The notes beneath the pieces were generated by a model. The model saw nothing but the letters and a program-made list of their open reading frames with translations. It was not told where the DNA came from and searched no databases. From Phanerodontia chrysosporium (taxonomy: Eukaryota; Basidiomycota; Agaricomycetes; Polyporales; Phanerochaetaceae), in assembly GCA_001910725.1 (NCBI GenBank), contig MJGA01000046.1, positions 1 through 64,000 of the forward strand: a DNA stretch of 64,000 nt, written 5' to 3'. How positions within the stretch are numbered: the first letter of the stretch is position 1; each line of letters opens with the position of its first letter. Position numbers and translations under genes: made by a program. This document shows positions 24,714 to 36,307 of this stretch, piece by piece.

Positions 24714-26187
24714 ATGCCACACACTTCTGCTTCCTCTGGCTCTGACTGGGACGACCCACGTGTCCAGGAGCTATGGGACAGCGCGAACGTCGACCTCTCT
24801 GCGATGAGCGCTATAATTGAGTCCCATTTTCACTCTCCGTGTCTTTCCCAGGTGCAAATCGGCGGCGGGGGCTACGCTCGAGTGTTCCTGCACAAACTAG
24901 AAACCCAGATCCAGGTGGTTGCTAGGCTCGTACTTCCCGTGAACGACAAGATAAAGACCGAGGCCGAGGTTGCTACCATGGACTCGCTCAGAGGTGAGCC
25001 GTCTTGCGACCTCATCGCGCAGCAAGTTCATGTAATCCACGATAGCTCGCACCTCGATCCCTGTGCCGAAGGTCCATCTGTTCTGCAGTACAGCGAATAA
25101 CCCAGTTCACGCAGAGTGGATTCTTATGGACTATCTACCCGGTAGGCCCTTCTGCCAAACGTGGGCAACCCTCACCTGGGAGCAAAAGAAGACTACGGCG
25201 CAGGATATCGCAAAGGTCATGGCGGAGACATTCTCGCTCACTGCGACTGCCTGCGGAAGCATGATAGAAGACTGCAGCCTACACGACGATCAGCGCGCTC
25301 TGCGCTATATCGCCGACTCTGGTGTTGCGCCACAATCATTCTACCGCACCGTCACCAGCGAAACCCCGTCCGGCGCGTTTGTGTTGGGACCCGTGAACGA
25401 TGTTGTGTTTCTTGATGCAGATATCGGGCTTGTTCCACCCTCCTCCCGTGGCCCATTCGCTACCGAGCGTGAGTACATGGAGGCCATGGCGTTCCGTGGC
25501 ATTCCGGGCACGCGCTCGCAGGGAAGGTCAGAGCAGTGGGCTTACGAAAGGGCCCTGGAGCTCTACGATGTCGTTCGTCCCTTCTACCGCGATCTCGATG
25601 ATGCACCAGACACCTTTGCTCCTGCTCCCTTGTTCCACTTCGCACACAATGACTTCAGCGCACACAATATCTTAATCGACCCCTCCACCGGTCACGTCAC
25701 AGGCGTCCTCGACTGGGAGATGTCTGGATTCTGCCCGAGCTGGGTAGCTGCGTCCCCCGCGGCCTGGTTCAACGATGACAACCGCCGGTTTATTCTCAAG
25801 GGAAGACAGACTGCGCCCGAGGGCTTCGGTGACGAACCGGCAGAGGCGGCGGAGGTCCGTGAGTACTTCCGCAGCGAGCTTTGCAGGCTCGATCCGTCTC
25901 TCTTCGCAAACTACTGGCGTGGCGTGGAGCCCAGGGCGATATACTACAATGTTAGTGAGCCCTTTCCCGGGAACGTCATCGGATGGATGAACGAGTACGA
26001 GAGGTATGGCTGGGACTCCCAGAGGGTTCCGTTTCCTTTCGATTTCGAGGGATGGCTGCGCGATCTCGACGCCCTGCGGACGTACGTGTTTCACGCGATC
26101 ACCAGATACCCATTTCGCTCAACACCTGATATAGTTCGACGCAAGATGCCTCTTCCTCCGCAGCCTGAACATCACCACGCAGCCTAG
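24714..26187 (+). CDS. APH-like (phosphotransferase/aminoglycoside-kinase fold) protein
   Basis: Two exons, 24714-24993 and 25046-26187, joined by a 52-nt intron, give 473 aa. Seen in sequence: a Gly-rich loop GGGGYARVF near residue 47, the Brenner-type catalytic loop HNDFSAHN near residue 292, and LDWEMSG as the metal-binding Asp motif soon after. This is the layout of the fungal APH/choline-kinase-like superfamily (PF01636-type), which is greatly expanded in Agaricomycetes. The fold transfers phosphate from ATP to small hydroxyl compounds, but for most fungal members the substrate is unknown. The start was chosen because it aligns with the pseudo-copy next door and precedes the conserved VQELWDSAN block. 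Probably cytosolic, with no signal peptide. Confidence 0.88.
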
Positions 26188-26814
26188 ATAATCTTACGTA
26201 TCTTTCCCGTGCTCCACGCATCCCGTGTATTAGCATCTCATTCGGAACAATGAACAATCATCGAGCTCGTATGGAAAGCTAGGCGAGGCCTCAGAGGCTG
26301 TCACTTCCGGGAGACAACAGTGCCTCCCAAACAGAGATATTTCACGGTTTGTGCCAGACACGCTTTGCTGGTGTCTCCATTCTACTTACACGAGGTGATG
26401 GAAGGTACCTTGTGGTGACTCAACGTGCCAGGACAGAGGACGATAATGGATTAGGAACCCGTCTGGTGTGTCAAATTTCGACGCGGCATCGATGCGCTCT
26501 GGTCTAGGAGAGGAAAGCAGGCAGTTGCGCGTCCTAGCATAATACCCAGGACCAAAAAAGGTGTATCTGAGCTGTACATAAGGCGTTCGGCTCAGAAGGT
26601 ACATGCATCCGAACCCCCCTCCACATTTCAATCATGCAAGGCGACCAAAACCACCACTCAGGCGCCACCTTATCTCTCGCATACTCCCACCCCCGCCTCT
26701 TATCTCCATGCATTGTGGCTGGCCTGTCTGATTGCCCGCAAGTGGACATGACAGGCCCGTGACTGCTTGGTCATCTTTAAGCTGTCTGCGACGTCGCTTG
26801 CTCTCGACCAGACC
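26188..26814. other. intergenic
   Basis: Separates the APH-like gene from repeat copy B. No gene, TATA box of note or repeat recognised. Confidence 0.5.
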
Positions 26815-28018
26815 CTCCTGTCGCGCACTGAGGGCATGCACGGTGTTTTCGTACCCGCCGACCCGTTCAACGATGCCCCGCCTCTACTGCCGGTGTGCCG
26901 GACCAAGACTACAAATGCGAGCGGCGCCGCCACCTACACCAACGGCGTAGATGGCCGCAGTTCAGGCCTCCTGCGAGTAGACGGCAAGCTGCGGCGCCGA
27001 CGCGCGTCCACGATGGGCCCGGACACTGGCGACCGTGTTTGCCTTTGCAGAAAGCTTTCCGGTAGCGCGGGAGCCAGCGGCGATTTTGAGTAGGCCCGTT
27101 GGGAGCCGCCGCCGCCCGTGGACATCAAAGCCGCTTCGCGCTGGAGAACGCAGAACGGGCCCGGCGCGATCACAGGAGCCTGGGCCGCGGGAAGACGTGT
27201 TGCGGTTCGCTGCGAGCTGCCGGTTTACGAGGCGCGGCGTCGTTCCGAGTCTGAAAGCCGAGTCTGAACGGGGTTGAACTCGTTGGCTGGCTTGTAAGCG
27301 ACGCAGCCGTGAGACTGTCACCGCAAGTGCAGGGGCGGTCACGCCCGCAGATTCACTAGATAGGCTGGGCGGGTGTGTCGAGAATGGCCGTAGGAGTGAT
27401 TTCGACTTGAAGGCGGCCGCGAGAGGGCCGAGGTCCCAGCCGAGGGCTCAGCGAAGGCACGGCGGGCGAGACCGGGGACTGCTCGCAGGGCGCCGGACAG
27501 ACACCCGTGCCCGAATTGCTGGTCGCCGCCCTGGCATCCGCAAACCGTTCTGATGGTGGTACGCGCGTGTGGGAGTGGCTGGTGAAAGCCGGTGGTGATT
27601 GGAGGCACGGCGGCGAGACACGGCGGGGCAGACCGGACTCTGCAGCTGCAACGACGACGAGGGCGAAGTGAGCGGGTAGCTCACGAGGGCATGAACAGCA
27701 TACGCACCTGATCCAAGGCGTACCGCGCCTGTGCAAGCTGCTACTCTCCGTTCGCCTGGGCAGAAAGCCTAGCGAGCCGAGAAGCTCGGCGTCGGGTTCG
27801 CGTGGTGCAACGGCCCGCGTATCGCTGGCTAACGTGTCCGCGCGTCGCCTTTGTTTGCCGCGGCAACAGGACACGGGCGGCAGACGGTGCCGCAGGGCAT
27901 GCTGGAGGTCGTGGTTGGGGATGGAGAAGACGAACAGCGCGAAAGAGTCCGGGAAGCGCGGAACCGTGGCGGGCGCCTACGCGTGCAGTGCGTCGCCGGC
28001 ACGCAGCCCGTTGTGGAT
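26815..28018 (+). repeat. 1.2-kb dispersed repeat, copy B
   Basis: Direct copy of 10523-11671. The reverse-strand open frame is conserved at 27356-27874 (172 aa). Homology with copy A stops exactly where the hAT element is inserted (28019). The last shared bases are the TTGTGGAT that forms the left target duplication. Confidence 0.75.
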
Positions 28019-28762
28019 TAGTGTTGCGGAAGAAAGTCAGGTGTAACTTACTGTCTGTAAGAAAGTCGGTAAGTTACTGGTAACTTACATTACTTACAGC
28101 GGCACCCTGAAAAGAGGTGTAAGTAAGTGTCGGAAAGTCACAATGCGCATGGCCCTTCGAGTGCTCCAAGGACAGAATGTGCCAGTTTAAGCAGCACCCA
28201 TAGAGCAGGCCTTAAGCTGACGAATACTGTAGTGGTTCATCGGGAGGGTGAATATAGCCTGCCATGTCATTTCCAAGGCTCGAAACCCTAACGGCCTTGG
28301 TGTACATGCCTGTGGTACTAGCCAAGCTGCCTGAGCCTTCCTGAGATGTGCTGCACGCCAGTACATATAAACGTAACCCTTGCGCCGTCTTAGCCTGTGT
28401 CTCACGTCAATAACTTGAGGCCGCCCATCGCCTCTCGGTCCCCCTCCGCTAAGTTGCTCCTGGTCCAACTCCCCCAGCTGAGCAAACTCGTGCCCCGTAA
28501 GGCAGAGTTAGTCCTCATTTATCAGTAGGCCCGCCATGACCAATGTATTATTGATGCTCCTGTTTCTTTTTGGCATGGTGGTGTGGGTTTACTGACAACT
28601 TACCTTGTAACTTACATGACTTTCTTACCTTTACTTACTGTAACTTATAGATTAGACGCCTATGTAAGAAGCTGGAACTTACACCCTTTACTTACAGGCT
28701 TACGGCCTTTACTTTCTGACATCTGTAACTTACACTCGCCGGCATTTTCTTCCGCAACACTA
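28019..28762. mobile_element. non-autonomous hAT-type element (744 bp)
   Basis: Perfect 17-bp terminal inverted repeats TAGTGTTGCGGAAGAAA at both ends, flanked by an 8-bp duplication TTGTGGAT (28011-28018 and 28763-28770). The 8-bp duplication and TA(G)NG-type ends are hallmarks of the hAT superfamily. Both subterminal zones are packed with GTAACTTAC/GTAAGTTAC-like words in both orientations, as expected for transposase binding sites. No transposase is encoded, so mobility would need a related element elsewhere. Confidence 0.92.
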
Positions 28763-29634
28763 TTGTGGATCGAGGCGAATATTGTGTTCCCAAAGACATG
28801 GAGCTGAACCTTTGTCACCCTTTCGATGTCCTGCGTCAAGATGGACCCGCGAGTGAGTTCCTTTCAGCGCCATGGCTTGACCCTGACATGGACCGTGAGA
28901 ACACGGGGTCCAAAGATCGTAGAGCTGCTGCTGACGATTGATGCATACATACCTGATCATGAACAAGCCTTGTCAACGGAAGACACGGAAGTGATCGACT
29001 GGGTGACTCCCACGTGTCGCTTGCGTGGCTGCTGATGCAGACGCTGCCCCGGGCCAGGAGCACCCGTCCACTCTCCACACGGTCGACAGTCGTTCGGTAG
29101 GGACACCGGTGCCACCTCGTATGGATGACCATTCACTGACTCAGTATAGGGTCCCTATCCACAGTTTTCATCCATGGGGTTGAAATTTAAGCTGTCATCT
29201 CTTCAAAGGCTGCCAAGCAATAACAGGCCGCGTGCAGCACGAGAGTCCCCGACTCCCCGTGACCGGCAGCAGAGACAGCAAAATGAATTTTCCAAGGTGC
29301 GTTGTCTCGTTGCGTCTATCTCGGGAATGTCAAGGCTCTGACACGAGCATCCTGGCACAGTGGCCGGCGGGTCTGCCGCCTGGCTGCCCACCAACGGCTC
29401 CTCGACTGCGCGACAGTCATGGGCGGCGCATGAAGGCATTCACACGCGGGGTGCAGCGCACAGGCTGGCCGGCTGCCTATGCTGGACACTGGCTCGCAAG
29501 AAGATGCGGACGCCGTGGAACCGTTCTCACAGGCCCAGCGCCTCGGGCCTCCGCACCATCCTGCGGGGCCTGCCATCGGGGCTCGCGCACCCCACATGAT
29601 CCCAGGGCCCTGAGACACGCCATCGGACGCCATG
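28763..29634. other. intergenic, upstream of MFS gene
   Basis: Begins with the right copy of the hAT target duplication. No gene recognised. It ends at the TATA box of the transporter gene. Confidence 0.5.
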
Positions 29635-29641
29635 TATAAAG
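29635..29641 (+). promoter_or_regulatory. TATA box of DAL5-family transporter gene
   Basis: TATAAAG 107 bp upstream of the ATG at 29748, followed by a pyrimidine-rich stretch (29661-29700), which fits a fungal core promoter. Confidence 0.65.
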
Positions 29642-29747
29642 GGCGCACGCCCGCGCGCAGCCCCCAGGCCTCCTCTGTCTGCGCCCGCCCTCGCTTCTGC
29701 TACGCCGCACCGCGCACCGAAACCCGCGAAAAAGCCCTGCCCCCAGC

Positions 29748-32404
29748 ATGCCCGAGAGCCCGCGCGCGCCCGACAAGGCCAGCGTGGACGAGAAGGCGAT
29801 ACCAGAGGAGGCGATCGAGACCGTCTCGACGGGGGCGCACTCCCATGACCTCGACTTTGGCGGCGACAGCAAGCTCCCGCCGCCGCCGAAGCTCACGCCC
29901 GAGCAGGAGAGGGCGCTCTACCGCAAGGTCGACCTGTGGCTCATGCCCATCCTGACCCTGATGTACCTCTTTTCGTTCCTCGATAGAGGAAACATTGGTG
30001 CGTCTCGCTGGCGTTTACGACGCAACATTGGCTGAGGTGTTTGCACAGGCAATGCGAAGCTGCAAGGCTTGACGTCCCAGCTGCACTTGACCGGCAACAA
30101 GTACAATATTGCATTGGTATGCTCTCAATATCGTAGGCCAATTTTTGCACCTCACCTGTGCACTAGACAATGTACTTTGTCGTACGTTTGACCGCACGAC
30201 TGGCAGATCGTCTTCTCACAGCGACTTTACAGCCCTACTGCATCTTCGAATGCCCAGCAAAGTGAGCTCTGACATCTCCTCCGCGCACGAGACCCGTCCA
30301 CTCAGCGGTGGCCTTCCCACGCCGACAGTCTAGTGTTGAAAAAGTTCCGCCCATCCAGGTACGTCCCGCGGGAACCCCTCGTGCGCCTGTCACTTCTCAT
30401 GTGCGGCGGCCCCGCGCAGGTGGCTTCCGGGCATCACAGTGCGTCTGCGCGCATCTCTGGATTGGCGCGCTGCCGCTGACAGCCACGACAGATCGTGTGG
30501 GGCATCATCGTGTATGTCGCGCCGTCACACTCCCGTGCAGAATCTGCAGCTGACACGTCCCTGGGCTGGCCCGCAGCACGCTCATGGGGCTCGACAAGAG
30601 GTGCCGTCCCCGTCCGCCATGCTGCCCGCGCGCCGCGACTGACGCACGTGCGCACGCAGCTACGCCGACCTCGTCGGGACCCGTGTCGCGCTCGGCATCG
30701 CCGAGGCAGGCCTGTTCCCCGGCGTGGTGTACTAGTGCGTCCCCGCGCCTCCGCGTGACGCGCGCCCACACCGTGCTGATGCGCACCGCCAGCCTGTCGA
30801 TCTGGTACCCGCGGCACATGCTCCAGTGGCGCATCGGGATCTTCTACGGAGGCGCGACCGTCGCTGGTGCGTGCGGCTGTGACAGACACTAAGAAAACGC
30901 ACACTGCTGACTGTGTGTGGCTCTGCAGGCGCGTTCTCGGGTCTCCTCGCGTTCGCGATCTCGTTCATGAGTGGCATTGACGGCAAGCTCGGCTGGTCGT
31001 GGATCTTTGTGCGTTCACATGATCAGTCGCGAGACGCGTTCTGAACCGTAGCGACCCCGCAGATCATCGAAGGCGCAGCGACGGTGTGCGTCGGCATACT
31101 CGCATTCTTCAGTGCGTGCCTCCCTTTCTTTCTGCCTCCGCGTCTCAGCGAAACTGAATACCCGCCAGTCCTCGTCGACTTCCCGGACACGGCCAAGTTC
31201 CTCACGCCCGAGGAGAAGGCGTACGTTATCTGGAAAAAGAGTGCGCCCCCTGCCCCTGTTGTGCGCGGCGCCCCACTCACCGCCCCCGCACAGAGTACGA
31301 CAACTCGTCCGTCGGCGAGACCGAGACGTTCGCGATGCGCCATGTCTGGGCGGCGTTCATGGACTGGCAGGTCTGGCTGCAGATCCTGGTGTACATGTCG
31401 ATCATTGGGCCGCGTAAGTCGCTGTAGAGCTCCGCCTGCTCTTGAGTGGCTGACCTCGGGCCGCAGTGTATGGCATCTCGCTGTTCCTGCCGTACGTGAC
31501 GACCTCATCTGGTCGCATTCCTGGATTACTGACGTTTACCGCACCGGACACAGGTCTATCATCAACGGGTGCGTTTGGGGATCGTGACAGGTGCGCCAGC
31601 ACGCGCATGCTGACCGGCCCTCTAGCTTCGGCTTCGACACCGCCATCAGCCAGCTGCTCACCGTCCCGCCATACGTCTGCGCCAGTACGTCCCCTCCACC
31701 TCCTACCCCCTCCACCCCTGACCGAGCATCCCCAGCCATCATCCTGCTCGTCTTCGCCATCTGGTCTGACCGCGTCAAGAAGCGGTACCCGTTCATCCTC
31801 GCGGGCCTCGTGATGTGCCTCATCGGCTTCGCGATCAACATCTCGCACGCGCCGATCGGCGTCAAGTACTTTGGCACGTTCTTCTGCGTGTCCGGGTCCT
31901 ACGCGGCGTTCCCCGGTGTCGTCGCCTGGTGCGTCCAATATAGCCGGCCAGGGCGGGTGTGTCGCTAACGCAGCGTGGCACAGGCTCGGGAACAACCTGG
32001 CGGGCCAGTACAAGCGCGGTGTAGGCATGGCGCTGCACATCGGCATTGGGAACTTTGCGGGAGGTACGCGTTCTAAAAGCTCGGTGCGCCCCTTGCTGAA
32101 CACGACGCAGCCATCGCGTCGAACATCTACCGCTCGCAAGACGCGCCACGATATGTACTCGGCCGTACGCTTGTCATCGTCTCTCCGCGCGTGCAGGCTT
32201 GCTGACACTCGCACAGACGGCCTCGAGCTCATGTTCGTCGGCATCGGCTTCGTCGCGCTCCCGCTCGTCTGCTACCTGTACCAGCGCATCAACGCGCAGC
32301 GCGACAAGCTCGTGCAGGAGATGGAGGAGAAGGGCATCCGGCTCACGCCCGAGGAGATCCGCGAGCTCGGAGACCGCGCGCCCGACTTTCGCTACACGCT
32401 TTAG
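29748..32404 (+). CDS. MFS transporter, DAL5/allantoate-nicotinate permease (ACS) family, paralogue 1
   Basis: A membrane symporter of about 500 aa in 14 or so short exons. First junctions: 29748-29997, 30049-30116, then a 15-nt exon TMYFV. The N-terminal block KVDLWLMPILTLMYLFSFLD, then GNAKLQGL, ECPANLVLKKF, GTRVALGIAEAGLFPG, YPRHMLQWRIGIFYGG, the central-loop FPDTAKFLTPEEKAYV, MSIIGPLYGISLFLP and the tail EEIRELGDRAPDFRYTL are all readable in order, as in fungal anion:cation symporters taking up allantoate, nicotinate or vitamin-like acids. The substrate cannot be read from sequence. The gene appears intact. Its last exon was also copied into the pseudogene at 2367-2510. Confidence 0.88.
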
Positions 32405-32938
32405 ACACGAACGCTACGACTCTCTTGTATTCCTTCCATTTCCAGGCTCCTTATATCAATGATCTTGGATCATCGTTCCATACCACCTTCGTTTACTACC
32501 ATTCTTGGTAGCACAGGGTATCAGACCGCCGTGGTGGTTGTGCAAGACCTCCCACGGAGTCGGATAGTGCCATGGGAGGCACGCTAACAGTGTAACGGAT
32601 ATGTCGGTACCATTTGACCTCGCTGCCCTTCGAATGTACACGTACATGACACATTCTGTCCTTCCGCGAGACTGGCTATGGCTGGTTTCAGAAGGCCGTC
32701 AGACATACATAACAACAGCTCGCGCAGTAGAGAAGCTTTCAGAGCCCGCCTGCTGACATCTGCCCTTGGCCCAAGACAGGAAGAGGAATAACCATTTGTG
32801 AGTCGGAAGCTCGCTATCTCGGGAACTCCCTTGTATCTAGGTTTACTCTCATGCGCTATATGATCCTCAGACACACTAGGCACGCACGCTCGCACACCCC
32901 TGTCTTGCGCTATTCGTTGTGCCCTCGACGTGCTAGCG
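32405..32938. other. intergenic
   Basis: Only the first ~16 bases after the transporter stop are shared with the chimeric pseudogene's 3' flank, which marks the end of that duplication. No gene seen. Confidence 0.5.
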
Positions 32939-33917
32939 ATGGTTCACTACTCGCCTACAAAAGCCGAAGTGCTGGAGGCAGCGACCTCTGCGATCTCGAT
33001 CTTCGCGATACATGGCCTGTCATGCTACCTCGTTGGCGGCGTAGCATGTGCTCTCTATGGAAACAGTCGCACCCCAGAGGTGCGTTCCGCAATCTGCGTA
33101 ACTGGAGCAGAGATTGACGCAGGTGCAGGACGTGGACCTCGTCGTCAACACACTGAGCTACAGCCAGGAAGCCCTGAAGAGGCTCCTCGAAGATCACCCG
33201 GGATCAAAGTTCTTCACCGTCGCAGCGCGCACACCCGGGGCGACGTACAGGGTGTGCATACTCGCCCTGTCATATTTCGTACGCTGACATCTCCACACTG
33301 TTCAGGTTCTACGGTACACGCTCTCGGGCAGCTACAGCACCTATCCCAGCTGCAAGGTCGATGTCCTGCAGCCTGGGATCATGAACATCCCCTCAGTCGC
33401 TTCTGCGCGCGTATTGCGCATCAACGGTTTCCCCGTCATGCCCCTCATCCCCCTCATGCTGCTCAAGCTGCAGGCATGGGAAGACCATCGCCGCGCCACG
33501 CAAGCCTACCAGATCCAAAAGCAGTACACCGATGCGCACGACCTGGCGCGCCTGCTCCCGATAGCCGTCCGTCGCGGCGACAGCATGGCTACCGCGAGCG
33601 GGATGCCAGAGGCGTTTGTGAGGGAGGCGCAGCGGCGGATCACAACGTACCTGGTGCATTATCCAGAGCAGGAGAAGCACTGGAAGGCGGTCGGACTGGA
33701 GGCCAAGCCCGGCCCCGCTGTCAAGGCCACACCTCGCACTAGCAGTGTGGCGCGGCCGCAATCCGGTACCGCAGGAGCAGGCCCACGTCGGACCGCACCC
33801 GAAAGGAGTGCAATACGTCCTCTGGGCACATGGCTTGCTGGCATGCGCGGGTCTACGATGGACGCGACGCCCACCACGACAAGTCTTGCTTCCGATTTTG
33901 ACAACCTTAGGCTGTGA
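32939..33917 (+). CDS. nucleotidyltransferase-fold protein (minimal NTase-like), 293 aa
   Basis: Exons 32939-33079, 33123-33251 and 33306-33917 give 293 aa. The motif LVGGVACALYG (residues 31-41), followed by VQDVDLVV just after the first intron, is the G-G...D-x-D signature of the polymerase-beta-like nucleotidyltransferase fold, closest in feel to AbiEii/MNT-like proteins. A helical C-terminal half follows (LMLLKLQAWEDHRR, KQYTDAHDLARLL), typical of this group. The last 75 residues are low-complexity. Such proteins may transfer NMP to proteins or RNA, or may be inactive scaffolds; the role here is unknown. In this reading the D-x-D starts right at an exon boundary, so the splice choice matters for the call. 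Confidence 0.7.
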
Positions 33918-34310
33918 GATCTTGGGATCGGACGAGGCAGACGGAATGTTGCCAAGATATGATTGTATCTATCATGTCAGCCTCGTGGGTTTGCGAACAG
34001 AATTTCGGCCGCAAGGTGACTGTTGGTTTGAACCCCGGCGAAGGCAAGGACCAGCAATCCAAAGCCGCTCACTTGAGCGTCGCTCCTCCAGACGCGAGCC
34101 CAATGCTTCGATGCCATACCCTTCAGGGACCCAAACAGAGTAAAACGAAACAATCCAGAGCATTGCAAGCTAGTATACAACAGCAATCATGAGTACACAA
34201 CATCGTAAGCGGGCGTGGACAGCAAAAGTGCAGCAGGATCCAGGCGTATTATGCGGTTACAGTACATGTGCGGGCGTCGCGGCGCAGGAGGCAGGGGAGA
34301 CACGGGGCCC
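33918..34310. other. intergenic between convergent genes
   Basis: Short 3'-to-3' spacer between the NTase-fold gene and the sugar transporter. No gene recognised. Confidence 0.5.
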
Positions 34311-36307
34311 TCAGGCCTTTTCGCTGTCGCTCCGGACGGAGACCTCGTCGTGCGGCAGCGCGTGCGCGATCTGGCGCTCCTCCTTCTCGATGTCGGCGCG
34401 CCGCTTGTCCGCCTGGACGGCGCCGAAGATGATGTCCATCTCCTCGAGCGAGCGGCCCTTGGTCTCGGGGATGAGCCTGGGCAGAGGTGTGCGTCAGCGA
34501 CATCCGCCCTGTGTTTCCTGCGGGGCCCACTCACAGGCTGAAGACGGCCATGCCGCCGATGTTGATCGTCGCAAACATGAGGAAGATCTTGTAGCCGAGC
34601 GCGGTCTTCATGTCCGGCGTCCACTTCGAGACGATGAAGTTGAAGAACCACTGCGACGCGCTCGCCGTCGCGAGCCCAAAGTGGCGCGTGCGCGTCGGGA
34701 AGATGTCCGCGACGTACACCCACGGGAGCGGGCCCCAGCCCATCGAGTAGAAGCACACGTAGATGTAGAGCATCGCGGCCATCGCCTTGCTCGCCGTGGG
34801 CGGCTTGAAGCCCGGCGGCGGGTTCGCGGGCGGCGGGAACGACTTGAGGAGCGCGCCGATGATGAAGAAGAGCGTGCCCATGCCCATCGCGGAGATGAAC
34901 AGCGAGAGCTTGCGCCCGAGCGTCTCGACGAGGAAGAAGACGAAGAGGCTCGTCGCGACGAGCTTCACGATGCCGTAGATGCCCGACGCGAGCAGCGAGT
35001 TCGACGTGCCCGTGTAGCCGATCTGCGCGCAGCGGCGCGGGTGAGCGCGCGCACATCATGGGAGCGGGGGCGGAGGCGGCTCACCGACGAGAAGATCTGC
35101 GGCGCGTAGTAGCTCACGCTGTTCTGGCCGCACCACTGCTGGAAGAGGAAGATCACGATGGCGATGACGAAGCGAATCCAGTTGCCCTTGCCGAAGAAGG
35201 CCTCCTTGAGGCCGAGGCCCTCGCGCGCGGCGCGCTCCTCCTTGATCGCGGCCTCGATCTCGGCGTATTCGTGTAGGATCGACTCGTGGTACCGGCCGTC
35301 GGCGGTGAGCGGGAGGCGGCGGAGGTACGAGAGGGTGCTGAGGGCCTCGTCGTTGCGGCCCTGCTGCGCGAGCCACCGCGGGCTCTCCTTGACCGTGAGC
35401 AGGCCGACCGCCATGATGCCGGACGGCACGAGCTGCATGCCAAGCGGTATCCGCCAGACGTTCGGGCCGGTCTTGATGTGCAGAGAGATGCCGACTGGAT
35501 GGGAACCACCGTCAGCTGCCGCGTCAGAACAGGGGTGGTGCGGGAAGGCGAGCTTCGCGTGGTGATTGCGGTAGGGGGCGGCACCGAAGGGGATTTACTC
35601 ACGGTTGATCCAGTAGCTGAGCATGACTCCGATGGCGACCATGATCTGGAAGAGACCAGTGATACGCCCGCGCACCTCCTTGGGCGAGCATTCGGACACG
35701 AAAGCAGGGGCGACGGCGGAGATGGCACCGATGCCGAGACCAGCAATCACACGGCCGGCGTAGATGTAACCCAGGCCGCGCGAGCCGCCGGCCACGGTTT
35801 GGAGGATCTGCGAGCGAGGGATTTGAGCGAGCAAGGCCTTTTGCGGAGCTAGAGGTACGCACCGCTCCAACAGCGAAGACGAGGGTGAACGCAAAGAGCG
35901 TCCATCGCCGGCCGATGTACGAGCTGATGGGCGCGCTGCCGAGGGCACCGAAGAACGCGCCCGCTTGGAGGACAGAGACGATATTCGAGGAGATGTCGTT
36001 GGCTTTCTTTGTGTTCCCTGCGTAGCCAAAGTGCTCTTCAAAGTACGGCTGTGTGACGACGCCTCCGCCGACACCGCTGTAAATTCGGAGAAAATGGGCT
36101 TCTGTCGCGGGACGGGCTGTAGCGCGGGAGTATGACGTACGTATCGTAGCCAAAGAGGACGATGCCCCAGTATACGACGAACGCGAGCCCTGCCGGCCAA
36201 GCAGGTGTGAGGAAGGTGTCGTGCGAGGCAAACGGCTACGTACAGTAGACCCTTATGTTCTGGAAGACGCCTTGCCTGGACGAGCCAGAGTCAAAGTAAG
36301 TGTCCAT
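34311..36307 (-). CDS. MFS sugar/quinate-type transporter (SP family)
   Basis: Several exons on the reverse strand encode about 510 aa. Readable in order: NIRVYW and LAFVVYWGIVLFGYDTGVGG, SSYIGRRWTLF, GRVIAGLGIGAISAVAPAFV, VRGRITGLFQIMVAIGVMLS, VKESPRWLAQQGR, FLFQQWCGQNSVSYYAPQIF, GYTGTSNSLLASGIYG, VETLGRKLSLF, YVADIFPTRTRHFG and the end signature IPETKGRSLEEMD. These are the classic sugar-porter signatures. The VSYYAPQIF...GTSNSLLASGIYGIVK block resembles fungal quinate permeases (QutD/Qa-y type) more than hexose transporters, so quinate or another plant-derived acid or sugar is a fair guess. The start at 36307 opens MDTYFDSG and is joined by a short intron. Twelve membrane helices are expected. 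Confidence 0.85.

Noticed and set aside
28019..28762. Repeated GTAACTTAC words as a CRISPR or telomere fragment
   Set aside because: They lie inside a hAT element with inverted ends and an 8-bp duplication and fit subterminal binding sites.
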